A stretch of DNA of 64,000 bases, taken from Bos javanicus. Lineage: Eukaryota > Chordata > Mammalia > Artiodactyla > Bovidae. The translations under genes were made by a program, and so were the position numbers. Shown here in pieces: positions 24,201 through 39,200 of the stretch; within the stretch, counting starts at the first letter, position 1, and each line of letters begins with the position of its first letter. The stretch spans positions 34,265,925-34,329,924 of the forward strand of contig NC_083885.1 of assembly GCF_032452875.1 (NCBI RefSeq), given 5' to 3'. Under the pieces are notes generated by a model that was not told the origin of the DNA, did no database searches, and saw only the letters and a program-made list of their open reading frames with translations.

Positions 24201-27200
24201 TCTGTCCTGAGACCCCTCTCTCTCTCCGGTCCTCCGCCAGCCTTTCTGATGTGACACCTTCACTTACGGTTCTCATTCCAACTGACCCTTAAATGCTGCC
24301 CATCCTCAAAATCTCCTCTGCAGCTTCAAATCAGGCTCTGAAAGCAAGAGCACAGTCTGCGCTATCTCTATGCTCCCAAGCTGGCACTTCGTAGGGATTG
24401 GATTATTTTGTTTTCTTTTATTGAATTGAACTTTGTTTTTTGAACATCCTAACCATCCATTAGAGAAGCATTCGACATGTATGAAATATCATTTGTTTAT
24501 GCTCCTAGGAATTTCTGTTTCTAAGATTCTATAAATGAAATGTTCAGCAATTCTAATCTTCTAATATCCTTGAACACATGGCTCTAGCATGAGTAACAAC
24601 TAGCATTTATTGACAGCCTGAGCAAATTCCTTTACATACATTATTTGCCAAACCTTACTCCTAAGGACACTAACACCACGCGTTACAAAAGAAAAGGATT
24701 CAGTGGTCTAACGAGTATGGGAAATTCTGAGTTAAACAAAGCTTGCTGGAGTTCTTTTCTGCAGGACTAAATACTGAAAATATCCAAGAGAACATTTTTT
24801 TTTTCAAGAAGAGAACATTTTACGTATCGTTCCAAAACTAAATGGCCGGGGCCCAGTGATGTGCTGATAAACAGTTGACAACTGGCTTTTGAAGGGAAAA
24901 GACCCTGTTTATAGCCTTTGCCAATTTCCTTGGTGTAAATACTTTCCCTGTATCTGTTTCAAGCTACCAGCTCGAAGGCAGAGTGGGAAAGAGATGTGCA
25001 TGAACACACCATTAGCTAGGATTTCCGTGATTAGACAGGACCAGCATAAAAACTCAAGAACATGGTGAAATGTAGTAAAACTATTAGGAAGCAATACATT
25101 TTGAGGTAATTACCTTCACTTTTAATACAATTCATTTAACTGTACGCTTATATAAGTGATTTTTCAACAATCCCATACACCCACACAGGCACACACAGCA
25201 GCACTGCCGTCTCCAGCTCACGGTGCCTCTCCTCCTACAGATTAAATCGAGTGTGGACCCCAAGAAGACCGAGTACCAGCTCAGAGGAGAGTCTGCCGGC
25301 AAGGTGTTCCGGGTCGACAAGAACACAGGCGATGTGTATGCCTTAGAGAGGCTGGACAGGGAGAAGATCTCCGAGTACCACCTCACTGCCCTTGTGGTGG
25401 ACAAGGACTCCAAGAAGAACCTGGAGTCTCCTTCTAGCTTCACCATCAAAGTTCACGATGTCAACGATAACTGGCCTGTGTTTACCCACCGGGTGTTCAA
25501 TGCCTCTGTGCCCGAGATGTCAGGGATAGGTATGTGCCTGGTCTGTCCCTCTCCCTCTCCCCTCACACATCCCTGATCCAGAGGCACCTCTCCCATCAGC
25601 AGCTTCGCTGCCTGGAGCAGGATTCAGTGAGTTCCAAGCAGCGATGAGGATGCGTGTAGTGCCACTTGCTGTGACTTGAAAGGAACTCTGGTCCCTAAAG
25701 ACTAAACTCTGACCTGGTCCCAGACAGAGCCCTGATCGTCACACACACACACACCCCACACCACACACCCCACCCCACACACACCACACACACACACACA
25801 CACACACCACACACACACACCCCTCCGTACACACCCCACCCCGCACACACCACACACACCACATACACACACACCACACACACCACACCACACACACACA
25901 CCACACACCACACACACACACCACACTCCACCCCACCCACACACACACCACACACACACCCCACCCCGCACACACACCACACCCCACACACACACCACAC
26001 ACACACACCCCACCCCGCACACACACCACACACACACACCCCACCCCGCACACACACCACACACACCACACACACACATCCACACACCCCACACCACATA
26101 CCCCACCTCACACACACACCACACACACACCCCCCCACCCCACACACACACCACACACACCCCATCCCACACACACACCACACACACACACACACCACAC
26201 ACATACACACACACCCCACACCACACATCCTACACCACACACCCCACCCCACACACACCACACACACACATACCACACACATCACACCACACACACATCA
26301 CACACACCACCCCCACACACACACCACTCACACACACCACACACACACACCACACACACACACACCACACCCCACACACACCACACACACCCCACCCCAC
26401 CCACACACCCACACACACACCACACCCCACACACACACATACACCCCACACACACACACACTACACCCCACACACACACCACACCCCACATACACCCCCC
26501 CCACACACACACACACACCACACACCCCACCCCACACACACACCACACACACACATACCCCACACCTGACACACACCACACCCCACACACATACCACACA
26601 CATACACACATCTCACACACACACACACACACCACACACACACCCACACACACCACACACACCACACACACACCTTGTTACTCTTTGAAGCCAACCCCAC
26701 CCACTGCTCTCTCGGGGCTGGCATGCCGAGAGCATAGACTTCACATATGAAGGAGGCCAACTCTGCCACCAAGATAAGGGGTCACCTTTAGGGTCCATGC
26801 AGGAGTCGGGGGGAGGTGGGTAGAAAGGGACATACCTCATCCCCAGGTATGTCACCAGCCTAGACCCTAGGCCCCCAGAGGAGACTATTTCTTCCTCAAT
26901 TCTACTCCCAGCCTCCAGGGGATGCAAGAAAAGAGCTCCCATCCCCACCCCTTCATCCAGGCTCTCTGGTCAGGGCTCAAGACCAGACCTTCTTGTTAAG
27001 CCTGGGGAGCCTGGAGTTCAAGGGGAAAGAGATGTGACACCTAGTCTTTTGGGACCCTTCCTATTCTCTTGTCCTCATGCTTCCAGGAGCAAAAATAAAG
27101 CAGCTTTTCCTCTGTTTCTCCCCATGACTGCAGACACTCGCCCCTTCCCTCATTTCCCCCATAAATGAAAACCACCACTCTCTTCACCCTTCATGTTTGA

Positions 27201-30200
27201 CTGGCTGGGCCTCTGCCACTGCCAGCACGTCAGTGCCAGGCAGGCTCCTCAGAAAACGGGACCCAGGGGAGGGGGTTCAGGGGACAGCCTGAGCCCCATC
27301 TGCCCTCATCTGGGAATGGGGTGAGGGGCTGGTAGTCAGCAGGCAGCCACCCTGGATTCTCTCCCGCAGGGACCTCAGTTATCCAGGTGACAGCGATGGA
27401 TGCAGATGACCCCACGGTGGCAGACCATGCTTCTGTCGTGTACCAGCTCACAAAGGGAAAAGAAAATTTCGACATCCGTGGTTCTGGTCTGTTTGACTAA
27501 CCCCCCTGGGCAGCACTGGCTTGGAGCGGGTGGAGGTGCAGGCACAGAGGGAAGTCTGACAGGTGTTACCAACCACTGACTTGCACTTTCCCGAGGAGGC
27601 GGTTGGTACCACGCATCAAGACAAGGGGGCTGGTGAGGGCAGGAGGAGGCAGACAGGTGCCCAGGACGTGAACTCAAGTCCAGGGGACAAAAATCCACCC
27701 AAGCAGTGACATGAGAGGCGGACGAGAAGGCTGGTTAGCAGCTCTGGCTGTGGAACCACACAGATCTGGTTTCCAACCCCATCTCTGCTGCTCACCGCTT
27801 CTAAAGACCTTGGGCAAATCAACCAACCTCTGAGCACTGGCGAGTCCTCATGGTGAAAATAGGGAAGGTTATATGCATGCACCCCATACAGGGGCTGTGA
27901 AATCTGAATTAGATGACGTATAAAGAGCATGTGGCTCGTTGTCATTAGCCATCACATGTGACCTAAAAAACTGTAAGGACTGAGTCTTTGGAGAAAGACA
28001 GAAGAACAAGTGGTCAGGCCTGGGGCATGCCACCAATCAGAACAATGGCAAATACACAAGCTGTGCTGCACTGAGGCATAACCATCACAGCACTTTGCTC
28101 ACTCTGAGCCTAGATGCGTCCTCAGGCTCTTTCTCGGCCCATAGTGGACAAAAGTGTTTGTGTGGCTTTGGCCTAACAGTGCAGGGCGTGGAGATGGGTG
28201 GTGGATCTCCCCTTGCTCTTGGCCCTGGCTACACAGGGAAGTCAGCCAGGAGCTCTAAAGTCATGGCTCTCTGGGTAGCGTCTGGGCACCCATATTTTTT
28301 TAAAAGTTCCTCAGGTAACATGGTTCCTGACAGGACACATTTTGCAGGACTCATTGTCACCATGAACAAACACCTGGACCGAGAGACGCAGGACAAGTAC
28401 GAGGTTGTGGTGGAAGCAGAAGATGCCCAGGGCCGCAGGGGGGAGTCAGGCACAGCCACCGTGTTCATCACGCTGCAGGACGTCAACGACAACTTCCCCA
28501 TCTTCACCCAGAGTGAGCCCATCTCCCTGGGCCCTGGTGGAGGGCGGGGGCAGCTCTCAGGGAGGAGCCTGGCGTCCATCTACCTCTCCCTCCACCCCAG
28601 AGTGAGCCTGCATCAGAGATGGCTTCCCGGTGCTCCCCGTCTCTGCACACACTCCAGGGCTGCACACTTGGCCTGCCAGGGTGCCCTCTTGGGCCAGCAG
28701 CAGCTCACGCTCCCGGTTGTGTCCCATGTGCTCAGAGTCCCACTACCAGACAGGACCAGTTTCACCCAGTTCCCATGAGGTCAGGAAAACCCATGAGCTG
28801 GGGAGCCGGGGTTCAGCAGAGCACCAGAGCCAGGGCTGGGCCCTGACCCACCCATGGACTGATTCTCCCCACAGGAAAATATCCAACAAGAGCTCTTCAC
28901 ACACGCTGGGCGGGCTGGGGAGGAAGGTCAGATAGATGGCTCACCACCTGCACCTCCAAGGCTGATGTCCCTCAGAGGCTCAGCCACTGCAAGGACAGGC
29001 CAGTGTACCCTGAAGTGACCTCACTGTACATGGTGAAAGCCCCGCAAAGGCAGGGCTTCTCTCTTGGCACTTGACAGATCCCCTAGCAAAGTGCCTGACA
29101 CACAGGGGGTGCTTAATAACTACTTGTCAGATGGATGAAGGGATGAAAGGACACACAGAGTGGAACCTCTGTGCCTTGAGACCCAAAATTTCAGAGGAAT
29201 TACTACTACTGCTGCTGCTACTTTACTGTGCCTGTTGCTTGTATCAAAATATACTGGGATAGTATATGCAACAATTACCTTGTCTATCTCATTAACCCAA
29301 TGCCCTTTGGGGCGCCCCTTCTGCATCAGACAGGTATACATTTTCTGTGCCAGAAGACATCCGTGTGGGCAGCCCCCTGGGCTCTCTGTTTGTTGAGGAC
29401 CCAGACGAGCCCCAAAACCGGAAGACCAAGTACAGCTTCGTGCAGGGAGAGTACAGGGACACCTTCACCATCGATACGGACCCCAGCCACAACGAGGGCA
29501 TCATCAAGCCCATAAAGGTTGGCAGGCCTGCAGCAGTGGCATCAGATGGGGGGTTGGGGGCTCCTGGCATGCTCAGGACTCATCCAGGGGCTGCTCCCAG
29601 GTCAGAGGCCACCAAAGGTCCACGTTTGGGCCAGGTGGAGCAGGCCATGTGCTCGTGGATCCTGTGACCCCTGGAGCTGGGATGTGGAGCCACGAGAGAA
29701 GGGTCAGTCCCTTGGGCTGGGCTACCCCAGAACCAGACCTTGAGGCAAGGACTTAGGTGTATACAGCTTATTTGGGGGGTGATCTCAGGAAGCCCCCAGG
29801 AGCAGTGATATGTAAAAGGGAGGAGAGTTAAGTCAGGCTCCTTAGTGAGCAGGTGATCGCTGTGGATGAGTGGGATATGGTCCCACTGGGAACATCTGGG
29901 CAACTGTGTGCGATATGCTTCTGAGTCGCAGCAGTTGTGGGCTGCCTGAGGGCTCCTGGGGGCTCACTTCCTGGCACTTTCTGATCTGCCCTGGGCGCTG
30001 GCCAGGAGAGCCCTGGTAAATTACAAGTGCTTTCAGCCAAAAGCCGTCAGTGTGTAAGGACACAGTGAACACCATGAGGACGGGGTGTGCATTGGCAGTG
30101 GCTGCTGCAGAGACAGCAGTCAAACCAGCTGAATCTAGAAGAGGAGAGAAGGTCTGCCAGGGGCACAAACTGCCTCCAGAATGGCCATACCGAGGACTAA

Positions 30201-33200
30201 GGGGGCCAGGCCAGGGATCTCCTCCTCGGAGGGGACACTCAAACCTGTGTACCTGAGCCAGACCACTCCTCCAGCAGACCTCTCTGGAGTCCTTCTCTGA
30301 TCCAGCCCTGTGCTGGGAACTGGATATGCCCAGGGGAGTCAGACAGCTCCCATGGTAGCAAGGCTCTCGGCCAGTAGGGAGGACACACACATCCCCACCA
30401 AAGGGACCCAGGCAGGGAGCAGAACTACTGTGTCAGGAGGGGCAGGAACAGGCTCTATGAGCACATCCGGTTACGTTTGGACAGACTCCTTGATGGGGTG
30501 AGGAGGAGTGTGGCAAGCAGGCAAGAGACCTGAGCTAAGGCACACAGAAAAGGCATGGCTTTGAGGAGCTGTGGGAAGAACCACTAGTCTGTGCTCCCCT
30601 TATAGCAAGAGTATGGCTGATCTGCTTGGTGTCCCCAGTACTCAGAATAGAGCCGAGGTCAGGACGAAGCTGAAGACAGCCAGGCCACGGGCCCCTCATC
30701 TGTTCAACAGGTGTCATCCCAGCACTACCGTGCAGGGCCTGGTTCAGAGCAGGAGCTCACCACACTTTCCTCCCACAGCCCCTGGACTATGAACGCATCC
30801 GGCAATACAGCTTCACCATCGAGGCCACAGACCCCACCATTGACCTCCGCTACCTGGGCAGCACCTCCCCCAAGAACATCGCCCGTGTCATTATCAACGT
30901 CACAGACGTGGATGAGCCCCCCATCTTCCAGCAACCTTTTTACCACTTCCAGCTGCAGGAGAACCAGAAGAAGCCTCTGATTGGCTCAGTGCTGGCCAAG
31001 GACCCTGATGCTGCTCAGCGGGACATCAGGTAAGGGGGTGGAGGTTGTGAGGACGCGGATGATCAGGGCCACACCCTGGCACCGAGGTTCTTACATCAGC
31101 TGGGCTGAGCCAGGACGCCAAGGGGGAAACTGGCTGCTCCCAGCATGGACACTGGGCGTGGGCAGGGGCAGGACAAAAAGCCCGAGCTCTTCCACTATAC
31201 CCACGTGGCCAGGTATAATCTCGTCCTGCCCAGGTACCCACCTAGCCTGGTCCTGGCCATTACAGCCGCCCATTGTCTGCTCTACCTTGAAGGGGAGGCA
31301 CAGATTTCCACAGGTCCCATCTAGGGAGAGCTGATAGTCAACAGGACAACCAACTTGACATATGTGAAATCCCTTCACTAAATATGTTTCATTACCTGTG
31401 TCTTCCCAAAACCACAAAAGGGAAAAGTTTATTTCACACAATGAAACAACACAAAGATCTACAAAGAAAGCATCAGTAACCCTGACTTCCGGACAACTCA
31501 TGTCCATGGTGTGCTACGATCCTATCACGCCTCTCTTCACGACCACACAAACACCCACAGACATTTATGGTGGATTTGTCCTTTGTTTCAGGGCTCTGAT
31601 CGTTTTAAATTTTTTCTGGATCATAGTATGCCCATTTCAGCTTCCCTAGTTTCTCAGGGGTAAAGAATCCGCCTCCTAATGCAGAAGATGGAAGTTCAAT
31701 CCCTGGGTTGGGAAGATCCCCTGGAGAAGGAAATAGCAGCCCACTCCAGTATTCTTGCCTGGGGATCCCATGGAGAGTGGAGTTTGGTGGGCTACAGTCC
31801 ATAGTGCCAAGAGTTGGATGTGAATTAGCAACTAAACAACAATTATGACCATTTCATCACTACTTGTTCCTCCATCTCAACTAGGCACCTCTACCCTCTG
31901 TGACAAAAGATGCAGTTCCAGCCCATACTTTCTAGGGCCACATAACATTTGAGAGCATGGAGTTCACGCAGTCTCATTTTATTCCAGAGCTGGTAGCCAA
32001 CTGTGCCGGCACCATTAATCAAATAAGTCATCATTTTCCACCTTTGTTACATACTGAGTTCCTGTATATCCCTGAATCTATTTTTGAATCCTTTGTTCTG
32101 TAGCAAAGTCATTCTGTTTTATTGTCGCTGTTTTATGGTCGCAGTTTTATACTAAAACTTGGTGTGTATAAGGCAAGTCCCTCCCCCAAGTATTTTTTCA
32201 CTTTATATAACTTTAATGCATTCTCAAACATCCATTCTTTCTTGTGAACCATAAAACTCGAGTTTTATAAAAAGCATTAGAATTCTAATGAGAATTGTAT
32301 TTGCATGTCAGTTTGGGGAGAGTTAACGCTCTATTAAGGACAAATGTGTACCTCCTTTCCAACCACATCTTGTAAGTTTGGGGATGACTGTTTTCATAGC
32401 CATTCTATTTTAAATAGTCTATAATGATCATTTTTATTTCTTCACTGATCCAATGGTTTATTTAAGAGATTTTTTTTCATTTACAAGTGGTAGGGCGTTT
32501 TTTGGTTTTAACATGTTCTGTGGTGTAACGCAACTCTGCTTTTGTCCATTTTCCTCTGTAATATCTAAACTTTTGCTTTATGTATTTAAAATTTTTCTAT
32601 TCAGTTAACAAAGGTTTATAATTATTTTACCTTCATTATGACGTGTCTCTTTCATCCTCACGACATTACCCAGTCTGTCCTGCTTAAGTATTCTGTCCTC
32701 CACTCCACGTTGCCTGACGTCAGGTTGGTCAATCCTGCTTTCATGTTACTGAGATTCGCCTGAATTTCCGACCTTTGCTCTTTTCATAGACAATTTTATT
32801 TATTCATTTGGCTGTGCTGTGTGTTCACTGCTGCACAGGCTTTTCTCTAGTTGTGGCCAGCAGGGGCCACTCTCTAGCTGCTGTGCGCGGGCCTCTCAGT
32901 GCAGTGGTTTCCCTCGTTGCGTGCAGAGCACAAGCTCTGGAGCTTGAGGGCTTCAGCAGTCAGTTCCCAGGCTCTAGAGCACAGGCTCAGAGTTGCGCAC
33001 ATGGGCTTAGTTGTTTTGCAGCATGTGGGATCTTCCCAGACCAAGGATCAAACCCATGTCTCTTACATTGGCAGGCAGATTCTTTACCACTGAGCCATCA
33101 AGCCCCAATCTTTACTTTTAATATTTCTAGGTCATTTGGCATTTAAGTTGTCTCCTGAAACTGGAATGCAGATGGCTTTGCTTTTCAATCAAAACTGAGA

Positions 33201-36200
33201 GGTGTCATGTTTAACCTATTTACATTTTTCCTCATAAATGATGAGTTTGATCTTATTTCTTTTAGCCTGTTTTACATTGGCTATTCTCAAAACTCATGAC
33301 TTTTTTCTCTTCCCCATCTTTGTTGTAGTCTATTTTTTTCATATTTATTCTCCTAGGTATTTGGATGGAATATATGCATTTTTACTTCTGCCAGTGACAT
33401 TTATTTCTATCTGTAAAACTTAAACTGGTTTCCCAGACCAATATTTTCTACTTATAAATCTCTCTCTCTCTCATACACACACACCACCACCACCTCCACT
33501 GCTTTCCTATATATGATAAAGAAATCAACAATTTCCATTTAATTCCTCCCAAGCCAGATTTTTTACTTTATTTTGAGACATTTCTTAGATGAAGTGAGTT
33601 TTCACAAAAAGTTTTTCAGGACCCATCTTGTGGGTGATATACTTCCTGAGTTCTTTCATATTTACAAATCAAAAATATTATCAATGTGTTCTAGCACTTA
33701 ACATTGTGCAAATGTCTAAGATTAAGTCTGATTTCTCTTTCTTTATAAGGATGTATTTTTTCTGTGTGGACTCTCTTCAATTTCTTTTCATACCCCTGAA
33801 ATTCCCAAGTATCATCAGAATATAGCTAAATATTGATCTTTTTTCCACTATGCCTGATATCAATGACCTCTTTTAATATATAAACTTGGCTCTTTCTTCA
33901 GAGCAAGAAGTTTTCTTTTATTACATTGTTTGTTATTTCTTCTGTTCTCTTTGTTCTGGAATTTTCCTTAGTATTAGAAAAAATATATCTGGAACATTAT
34001 GGATTTTTTTCATCTCTCTTCTCTTCATGCCTTTTTCTTAAGAACTTTTCACATTTTTACTTCACAAATTTAATTTCCTTTCAATCACTTCTTACCTCTT
34101 CTGGTTCCTTTTTTTATTTCTTCCTGGCTCTTACTCAACTATCTTTTCATTAATCACAAAATCCAATTCAAGCTGAAGTAAAGCTGGCTACAGTGCCACC
34201 TGCCTCGACTCAGAAGATACCACTGATGGAGTCTCAGGGTCCACCCTCATCTCAGTGATTGCAACAGTGCCCAGATCAAAGAGATTATCTCACTACCCTG
34301 ACTCTCTCTGGGCGGTCGGGTGCAATGAGCAGTGAGCGAAGGGTGGGGGATGATGCAGGGGGACAGATCCTAAAGGGCCTCGTCTGTCCTTCTGGGCAGT
34401 CTGGACTCTGCAAAGAACAATGGAAAGCCATGGAATCCCTTGAACTCTTTCCCCTGGACAGGTACTCCATCCGCAGGACCAGTGACAAGGGCCAGTTCTT
34501 CGGAATAACCAAGAAAGGGGGCATTTACAACGACAAAGAACTGGACAGAGAAGTGTACCCTTGGTACAACCTGACAGTGGAGGCCAAAGAGGTGGATCTG
34601 AGTGGTGAGTGGCCCTTTTGCCAGAGGACCTGGGCTCTTCTCTTTTCCCCATTCTTTTAAAATTGGCATAAGCTGTCATTTGAGGCCTCCAGAGGTACTA
34701 TAAGCGCTGCTGATGCACCACTTGGCTGGGATGCTACAGTGCCTCCATCCCCAAGTGTAGATGGACCAGCTGTATCCACGTCACCAGAGACTTTGTTAGA
34801 AGGCAAAACAGCAGGCCCCAACCCCAGACTGAGTCAGAATCTCATGCACACTACAGTTTAAGAAGCACTGTTCCAAAACAGGCTGCCATATGTCCCTGTG
34901 ATGGGAATCACATGAGTCACCTCTTAAACACAGAGCTTCTCAGATGCCTTTCTGGAGGTCCTAGTCCAGAGAGTCAGAAACAGCAGGGAATGTGCACTGA
35001 ACAAGTGCCGTGTGATTTTTATTATCATGGACATTTGGGAAAGGCTGCTTTGGAGACTTTATGTGCCAGTTAGTGGGTTGAATTCAAAATCTGAAGCACT
35101 TGCCAACTCCAAGATTGTTAGAGTCTCCAGAAAGTAGGGTAACTATTGCCAGAAGGAAAGGCAGGTGTTGGAGCTTTGCATTCTTAGCCTATATGAGAAA
35201 AACCCAACTGCTCTCCAGGAGAAGGATCAACATTCCCCGCCCTTCCCAGAAACCAACGGGGCCCAGAACAAAGGGTGACTTGGCCAAAGTCCCACTGGTC
35301 CTACCCAGGAGGGTCCCTGCCTCCTGCAGGCAGCATGTCCCCTACATGGCAGCCAGGCCAACTTCAATAGACTTCTGAGTGCCTTCCAGATCAATCTTTG
35401 CCCCTTTCTTACCCATCTAATCTCACTCATACAATTTTTAAATCTTACAGCAATAGCTTACTGTGCATTTTAAAATACAGAAAATAAAAAAAAGAAGAAG
35501 AAAAGTATCTCCCCCGCCATAACCCCACCAAACAGCAATAATTACCGTTAGCACTCTAGTGTGTTTCCTCTGGTCTTTTTTCTGCCATTTCATACAAGTG
35601 AAATCATAATTTCCTGAATTTTTACTTAACCTTATTCCAGAATTATTTTCTCATGGTACTAAAATGTCTTTATTAAAGAGATTACAACTTTAAAATGTAA
35701 TTTACATGGGCATTGCCAACAGCCACATGATCCATTCTTTTAAACTGGCCGTGTTTATTAAAGCAATTTCACACAGACTGTTTATCTTTTCAACTGTTCT
35801 GTAGTGAATTTATTTAAATTGGTTTGATTACTTAAATTACTGCATTGACTTAATAATTACTTAATTGATTTAATGAAAACCTTTAAAAATACACTTATGC
35901 TGTTTCTCTTTTTGATTCTTACAAGTAATTCTCCAGCAAATATCCTTATGCATGAGGCTTTACCCCCGCTTCCTCTTCTGCTCCTTTCATTCAGAACGCC
36001 ATCCTTGGCCTTCCTTCTAAATGTCCACAGCCCCCTCTTCCAGAAAAAAGAGCACCCCTCCAAGACTCCCACCAACACACCTTCTAATCTCAGGGCTGAC
36101 ATCTGCTAAGTCCACTGTAGTGACGAGTCCTTTCTCCTGCAGGGACTCCCACGGGCAAAGAATCCATTGTGCAGGTCCACATTGAAGTTATGGATGAGAA

Positions 36201-39200
36201 TGACAATGCCCCAGAGTTCGCCAAGCCTTATGAGCCCAAAGTGTGTGAGAACGCCCCCCAGGGCAAGGTGAGTCTGGCTCAGGTGGGGGGTGAGGCAGCG
36301 CCTGCCGGGGTCAGACCAAAGGGGCAGCACCTCCCGGTCACAGTCAGCTGACACTTCATGAGCTTAATGTAACCTGTACAACAGCCTTGAGGAAAGATGA
36401 CATTCCCCCTACAGATGGTGAAACTGAGGCTCAGAGACAATGTGTAGTGAGCAGATTGGTGAGGAGGCAGGTGGTAGAAAGAGGGACTTTTTGGAGACCA
36501 TTAAGATTAGTGTTACAGGTGAGAGGCAGCCACAGTCAGGTCTAAACGCAAAGTCCTTCACCATCACTGAAACCCCAGCCAGTTCAACACCACCACTGAC
36601 CATCCCCCATCTTCCACCCTCCAGCTGGTCGTGCAAATCTCGGCAACAGACAAGGATATAACACCACGAGACGTGAAGTTCAAGTTCTCCCTGAGCACTG
36701 AGGACAGCAACTTCACCCTCATTGATAATCACGGTGCGCCTTGAAGCAGTCAGCCTGGCTCTTGGAGTGGGCGGGGTTGGGGGGAGGTGGCAGTCAGAGA
36801 TGGAGTTATTTGAGTCTTGAGATGCCAGGGTCAAGGACTAAGCCAATGAATCAGGTGCCCTCCCTGGGGCTATCAAGTTCCAAGATATTGTATACAATTC
36901 CCACCACATATCTTATTGGTCTGTGCAATGGTCACAGCCACCCTGGCCACACTGCCAAGTCCACATGGCCTTGCCTTTTTTCTTAAGATGCCCAGGTCAC
37001 TGAATAGGCACAGAATAGATATGGGGTGTAGACAGCCTGGTTCACAAACTAACTAAGGGACTCCTTCTCATGGGACCTCTGTGGTCAGTACAACTGCAAA
37101 TTACTCTATGACATGGAACTTTGAGGTTGCTCCCAAAGAGCCAAAATGGGACATTTGAAACCAAAATACCAAGAATATAGTGTTTTGATTTGGCCACAAT
37201 GACTACTTAACACTCGGTGTCCTCAGGACGGGATCTGGTCCACCAGTCCCGCCCCAGAGTCCTGCGATGTCAGCAGTGGCCAATCAGAGCTTCTGATGAG
37301 CATGTGCTTCCCGGAGTGATGAGGCTGAGTGGGCTGGATTCCAGCCAAAAACAGGCTTCCATGCTCTCTGCACCTTTCTCAGAAAAAAACCTAGAATATC
37401 CACCTTGAGTCTAAAGAGAGCAATCCTTCCTCCAGAATGGGGAGGAATCCCTGCCCACCCCTAACCAGCAACGTGGTGGTTGGTGAGGCTCCCACCATAG
37501 ACACAGCCACTGCCACCTCTGAGGAAGGTCAGGGACTGGGATCCCTGAGAGTGAGGGGGAGACCCAGGGGACCAGCCACAGACTCCTCCTGAGGGATGGG
37601 GATGGTGGCCAGGGCACGCTGACAGTCAGTGCCAACCATTCAATACTCCGCTGTCTTTAATAGTAAATAATGTGGGAAAAGCACCTGTCACAACCATCCC
37701 CAGTGCCCGCTTCAAACCCACCTCACAGGAGGTCAGCAATGGAGTAAAAAGCTTAAGTGTCACCCCAAATACCCCCCAGTATGTGATCAGGAGATAAGCC
37801 TGTTGGTCTCAGACTCACTTATAACATGAATGTCCTGCTACAATATTAAATGAGTATAGCGAGAAATCTCATTTCTCTCATACAGCCTCAGTGGCCATAT
37901 TGCTATTATTTTCTATCACAGTAGATATGGCTACTTAATAATGAAATGTAATTGGCTTCAATTTGAAATCTATAAGATGGCCTCCTTTGCTTTTGGCTTC
38001 CTGAGTGTGCCAACCCCGCCCATGTAGCTACATAAAGCCTAGAGTAGGGAGTCCCTGTACCTTTGACCATCATAACCTCCCAGGAGCCAGTAAAAGACAC
38101 ATTTTCCAGCCTTTGCCCAGAGCCACTGAATCAGAAATTCAGGAAAGGAGAGGGGGTGAAAGAAGGAAAGAGGAGTAGAGGGGAGGTGGGTAGGAGTGGG
38201 GTCTGAAAATTAACATGTTCAAAAATCTCCCTGGGGAATTCTTACATGGACTGATTGGGTCTGAGAGGGAGAGCCAATATTTGGGCCAAAGCACAGTCCC
38301 AATTCCAGCCTGCCCAGGGAATCCTCAATTACAACTGTAATCATTCCCCCAGTGCCCCAGGGGACCTGTGCATTGTTCTTACTTTCTAATGCATTCTCAG
38401 GCATGGCAAAAATAGCCTTAGAAGTTAGCCTGATGCTAAGAGATTTTTTTGGAGAAGGCAATGGCACCCCACTCCAGTACTCTTGCCTGGAAAATCCCAT
38501 GGACGGAGGAGCGTAGTAGGCGCCAGTCCATGGGGTCGCTAAGAGTCAGGCACGACTGAGTGACTTCACTTTCACGCGTTGGAGAAGGAAATGGCAACCC
38601 ACTCCAGTGTTCTTGCCTGGAGAATCCCAGGGACAGAGGAGCCTAGTGGGCTGCCATCTATGGGGTCACACAGAGTCGGACACAACTGAAGCGACTTAGC
38701 AGCAGCAGCAAGAGACTTTTTAATTTTGTTTTCCCCTGATTGTTCATAAAAGCTTGAAACAATGCATCAATTAACTGCGAGTTCCCTCTTACTGAAATAG
38801 GGTTAGGGGTCAGGTATTTCAGTTACCCACAGAAACAAAAAAGCAAGGATTTTAAGTACTGGCCAAATCCTTCTTAGAGGCCAAATCGAAGCAGCTGCCC
38901 ACAATATCTCCTCTCTGGAGGAACAGACCTGTCCTCAGATGGCTAAAACACGAGGCAGGGGTATGAAAGGCAGACACATGGCCCAGGCAGCATATGAGCT
39001 GGCACAGTTACGAGGGCTTCTGGAGGAGGCGGCCACACTGTCGGTGGTGATGAGAGAATGCACACTCCAACAGCAGAGCCTGACTCCGAGGCCTTGGCGT
39101 TTCTAGATAACACGGCCAACATCATAGTCAAGTACGGGTATTTTGACCGGGAGCGCGCCAAGGTCCACCACCTGCCCGTGCTCATCTCGGACAACGGGAG

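Larger units (their letters stand above)
18202..25240 (+). other. CDH5: CDH5 intron 2
   Basis: Runs from GTAAGC to TCCTCCTACAG. It holds a GGT-rich minisatellite, a BovB fragment, two L1 tails and a non-repetitive block at 21.3-22.4 kb with a candidate regulatory cluster. I see nothing specific in 19.3-19.96 kb or 23.1-24.6 kb beyond diverged single-copy DNA and short A/T runs. Confidence 0.8.
31030..34461 (+). other. CDH5: CDH5 intron 7
   Basis: 3.4 kb from GTAAGG to CCTGGACAG. Holds a Bov-tA SINE, then AT-rich old L1 sequence interrupted by a CHR SINE, and a (CT)n(CA)n tract at 33463-33485. Confidence 0.85.

Noticed and set aside
25695..26671. Cys/Val-rich frames on the minus strand
   Set aside because: Pure translation of the CA-rich repeat.
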